From positions 1 through 8,920 of the forward strand of contig JAAXVX010000043.1 in assembly GCA_013335275.1 (NCBI GenBank): DNA of 8,920 bases. Direction: 5' to 3'. The position numbers and the translations under genes were made by a program. Source of the stretch: Bacteroidales bacterium (GTDB lineage: Bacteria; Bacteroidota; Bacteroidia; Bacteroidales; UBA932). Below are positions 6,816-8,920 of this stretch, one piece after another (within the stretch, counting starts at the first letter, position 1; the number at the start of each line of letters is the position of its first letter). A model generated the notes under the pieces. The model saw only the letters and a list, made by a program, of their open reading frames with translations, searched no databases and had not been told where the DNA came from.

Positions 6816-8066
6816 TTAAATTACACCTTCGTCATAGGCCTTTTCACCATGTAATGTATCATCCAATCCCTGCTTTTCATCTTCCTCTTTGACCTTTACA
6901 GGGGTTATCTTATTGATTACTATCAACATCAGATAAGTGAATACAAAGGCATAAACCGAAGCTGCTATAACAGCAACAACTTGTTTTACAAAGAAATATC
7001 CTCCACCATAGATAAGACCGTCGGCACCTGCGCCATTTATCGCCTTTGAGGCAAAGACTCCCAGAAGAATTGAGCCAAAGACACCTCCTACTCCGTGTAC
7101 GCCCCATACATCAAGAGCATCATCCCATTTCATCTTGTTTTTAAACTGTACTGCCAAATAGCACATTATTCCGGCAGCAGTACCGATTATTGGGGATGCC
7201 CATAAAGGCACAAAACCGGCACAAGGCGTTATGGTTGCCAAACCTGCGATTGATCCGGTAAGCAAACCTACAAATTTTGGTTTTTTCTCACGAATCCATT
7301 CGATAACCAGCCAGGAAATTGTGGCAAACGATGCTGCAATATCTGTATTCAAAAATGCAAGAGAGGTTATATTATCTACCTGACATTCACTTCCTGCATT
7401 AAAGCCGTACCATCCAAACCAAAGTAATCCGCTTCCAATAGCTACCAAAGGTATGCTGTTGGGCGTAGAGTTTTTATCTGCTCTTGCTCCTACATAGAAT
7501 ACCGATGCCAATGCTGCAAAACCTGCAGTTGCGTGCACCACTATGCCGCCTGCAAAATCCAGAACTCCCCAGTGAGCAAGTAAACCACCACCCCAGATCA
7601 TATGGACAAATGGATAGTAAACCAAAATTTGCCAAAAGGTCAGGAATATAAAATAGGATTTAAATGTGACCCTGTTGACGAATGCACCGGTTATAAGGGC
7701 AGGCGTAATAATTGCAAACATCATCTGATATGCAATAAATACTATTTCCGGAATTTTTCCATTGCCTGCCCAAAGAGTATCAATGGAAATCCCAGACAAG
7801 AAGGCTTTATCCAGATTCCCTATAATACCTCCGTCTCCACCGCTGAAACAGAGTGAATAGCCAAAGAATACCCATAAAACAGTTGTCCAGCCCAGAGATA
7901 CAAAACTCTGAATCATAATGGCCAGTATATTTCTCTTAGAGGCCAATCCACCGTAGAAAAAAGCAAGTCCGGGTGTCATGAGCATAACCAAACTTGTTGC
8001 CAGAAGCATAAAGCCTGTCGATCCGGTGTCCAGGACACCTGCACTCAACATTGTTGTCAGTACCAT
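6816..8066 (-). CDS. amt: Ammonium transporter, Amt/MEP/Rh family
   Basis: A 416-residue inner-membrane channel-like transporter for ammonium, with about 11 hydrophobic segments. The pore twin histidines are visible as H178 (DFAGGIVVHATAG) and H324 (DVWGVHGVGG). D170 and W158 of the WGGGLLAHWG loop match the AmtB recruitment site. F117 and F222 fit the periplasmic phenylalanine gate, and S226 in GFNAGS matches AmtB S219. The cytosolic tail ends with the conserved EKQGLDDTLHGEKAY pattern that couples subunits and docks PII proteins such as GlnK. No PII gene lies beside it here. The N-terminus is short and shows no separate signal peptide, unlike E. coli AmtB; M6 is an alternative start, and the frame has no usable start further upstream before a stop at 8133. 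It sits 35 bases after the exported barrel-like gene and 33 before the sensor kinase. Nitrogen-responsive control is expected but not shown. Confidence 0.96.
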   Translation of the reverse strand: MVLTTMLSAGVLDTGSTGFMLLATSLVMLMTPGLAFFYGGLASKRNILAIMIQSFVSLGWTTVLWVFFGYSLCFSGGDGGIIGNLDKAFLSGISIDTLWAGNGKIPEIVFIAYQMMFAIITPALITGAFVNRVTFKSYFIFLTFWQILVYYPFVHMIWGGGLLAHWGVLDFAGGIVVHATAGFAALASVFYVGARADKNSTPNSIPLVAIGSGLLWFGWYGFNAGSECQVDNITSLAFLNTDIAASFATISWLVIEWIREKKPKFVGLLTGSIAGLATITPCAGFVPLWASPIIGTAAGIMCYLAVQFKNKMKWDDALDVWGVHGVGGVFGSILLGVFASKAINGAGADGLIYGGGYFFVKQVVAVIAASVYAFVFTYLMLIVINKITPVKVKEEDEKQGLDDTLHGEKAYDEGVI

Positions 8067-8101
8067 AAAATTTATTATTATTGGTTTATATTGTGTATTA
8101 A

Positions 8102-8845
8102 TTAAAATGAGAGACCTAAAGTCAGATAGATTTTATTCAATTCGGGGTTTGATATTATGGAACATTGTACCGGGACAGAAAAATTATCTGTTATTTGAAT
8201 TGTTCTCGATACTTTAACTCCAATATTGGTAATTCCTGGATTTTCATTAAGATAAAAAGCCGTTTCACCATTTTCTTTATCTACCTTATCTGGGGTACCC
8301 CCTACAAAAACATTGAAATCGGCATATTTAAAACTTGTCTTGTAGCCGAGCTCTATATATTTTGACATAAAAATATTTCCGTTACTCTTACGTGCATCGT
8401 TACCATAGAGGTTCATTGAAAAGAGAGCGGTGAATGGAATATTTTCTGTACCATTAAAGGCCAGGGTACCTTCCAGGATATGCCCTGTCTTCTCTTTTTC
8501 CCATTCAAAATATTTATCCTTTGACCCTGTGTTTAACCCCGGGAAAAAATAGTCAGTCAAAGTAATCGAGAGGGCTCCCTTATAAGTATAGGTGAGATAT
8601 AGGTCAATCTCTTCGTTTGATGTTCCGGCCAGTGAAAAAGCGCCCCAGGTACCAATTGAAAAAGCGTGACTATCGTTCCCGATGTTCAACTTAACCCATG
8701 GTTGTATACTCGGGCTTTTCCCTCCCAAATCCATCCCGCGCCAGATATAACGGTTAAAGAGGTCTGCTCCAAACTCAAGTTTTTGGGCCATGGAATTGGA
8801 AACAAAAAGAATAGAAAAGCATAAAAATAGAAGCGTTTTTTTCAT
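8102..8845 (-). CDS. Exported protein, probable small outer-membrane beta-barrel (TorF/Gcw_chp-like)
   Basis: A 247-residue protein with a clear signal peptide (MKK, hydrophobic core 4-16, likely cleavage after SNSMA, before Q21). The mature part is rich in alternating polar/hydrophobic strands with aromatic girdles. It begins with DLFNRYIWRGMDLG and then PSIQPW, a pattern I associate with the TorF/Gcw_chp family of putative porins. It ends in LTLGLSF with a terminal Phe, a typical signal for barrel insertion in the outer membrane. It is the first gene of the minus-strand set and lies 35 bases before the ammonium transporter, so a role in passing ammonium or another small nitrogen compound through the outer membrane is a reasonable inference. 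No substrate-specific residue can be named. The export and barrel character are fairly sure; the family is less so, and the function is a guess from context. Confidence 0.8.
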   Translation of the reverse strand: MKKTLLFLCFSILFVSNSMAQKLEFGADLFNRYIWRGMDLGGKSPSIQPWVKLNIGNDSHAFSIGTWGAFSLAGTSNEEIDLYLTYTYKGALSITLTDYFFPGLNTGSKDKYFEWEKEKTGHILEGTLAFNGTENIPFTALFSMNLYGNDARKSNGNIFMSKYIELGYKTSFKYADFNVFVGGTPDKVDKENGETAFYLNENPGITNIGVKVSRTIQITDNFSVPVQCSIISNPELNKIYLTLGLSF

Positions 8846-8869
8846 ATAAATTTGATTTTAAATTATATC

Positions 8870-8900
8870 CAAATTTATGATGAGTGAAAACAGCCCGCAA
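8870..8900 (-). promoter_or_regulatory. Bacteroidota-type promoter for the barrel-amt-kinase-regulator genes
   Basis: Reading the minus strand, TTG (8900-8898) is followed after exactly 20 bases by TAAATTTG (8877-8870). This is a full match to the TAnnTTTG -7 box, with a TTG at the spacing expected for the -33 box of Bacteroidota housekeeping promoters. Transcription would start near 8865, leaving a leader of about 20 bases before the ATG at 8845. No other good promoter is seen down to 4720, so this one may serve all four genes. The rest of 8846-8920 is AT-rich, with no repeat or operator I can identify. Confidence 0.6.
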
Positions 8901-8920
8901 TAATGGAATTTCTGAATTTA

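Noticed and set aside
7602..7856. Plus-strand open frame with several cysteines within the transporter gene
   Set aside because: The cysteines come from the reverse reading of conserved transporter codons; there is no regular metal-binding spacing and no start signal.

Overview
This is a compact, AT-rich window with seven protein-coding genes and almost no intergenic space. It most likely comes from a member of the Bacteroidota. The clues are a good TAnnTTTG-type promoter at the right-hand end, a near absence of Shine-Dalgarno sequences, signal peptides ending in an Ala-Gln junction, and the family make-up (Cache-sensor hybrid kinases, a small outer-membrane barrel next to an ammonium transporter). 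The phylum is an inference from these traits; genus and species cannot be read from the sequence.

Left half, plus strand (1-4707): three genes read rightwards. The first is a membrane-anchored hybrid sensor histidine kinase (extracytoplasmic sensor, TM, PAS, HisKA, HATPase, REC) whose 5' end lies outside the window. The second overlaps it by 14 bases and is a soluble REC-histidine kinase. The third starts 18 bases later and is a secreted serine hydrolase of the beta-lactamase class C/EstB type. The overlap means the two kinases are probably made together and may form a phosphorelay. No DNA-binding or enzymatic output domain is present on this strand.

Right half, minus strand (8845 down to 4720): four genes read leftwards with gaps of 35 and 33 bases and then a 4-base ATGA overlap. 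In order they are a small exported protein resembling outer-membrane porins, an Amt-family ammonium transporter, a HisKA_3 (NarX/DegS-like) sensor kinase with a shortened Cache-type sensor, and a NarL/LuxR-type response regulator. A promoter at about 8870-8900 could drive the whole set. This suggests ammonium uptake across both membranes, co-transcribed with a two-component system that may sense a related signal.

The two transcription units converge, with stop codons only 12 bases apart and no visible terminator hairpin. I see no RNA genes, mobile elements, CRISPR arrays or sizeable repeats, and no gene-free stretch above 300 bases. Nothing here is a clearly new system. The points most worth a second look are the coupling of the ammonium-transport genes to a NarX/NarL-like pair, the kinase-kinase overlap, and the reduced sensor domain.
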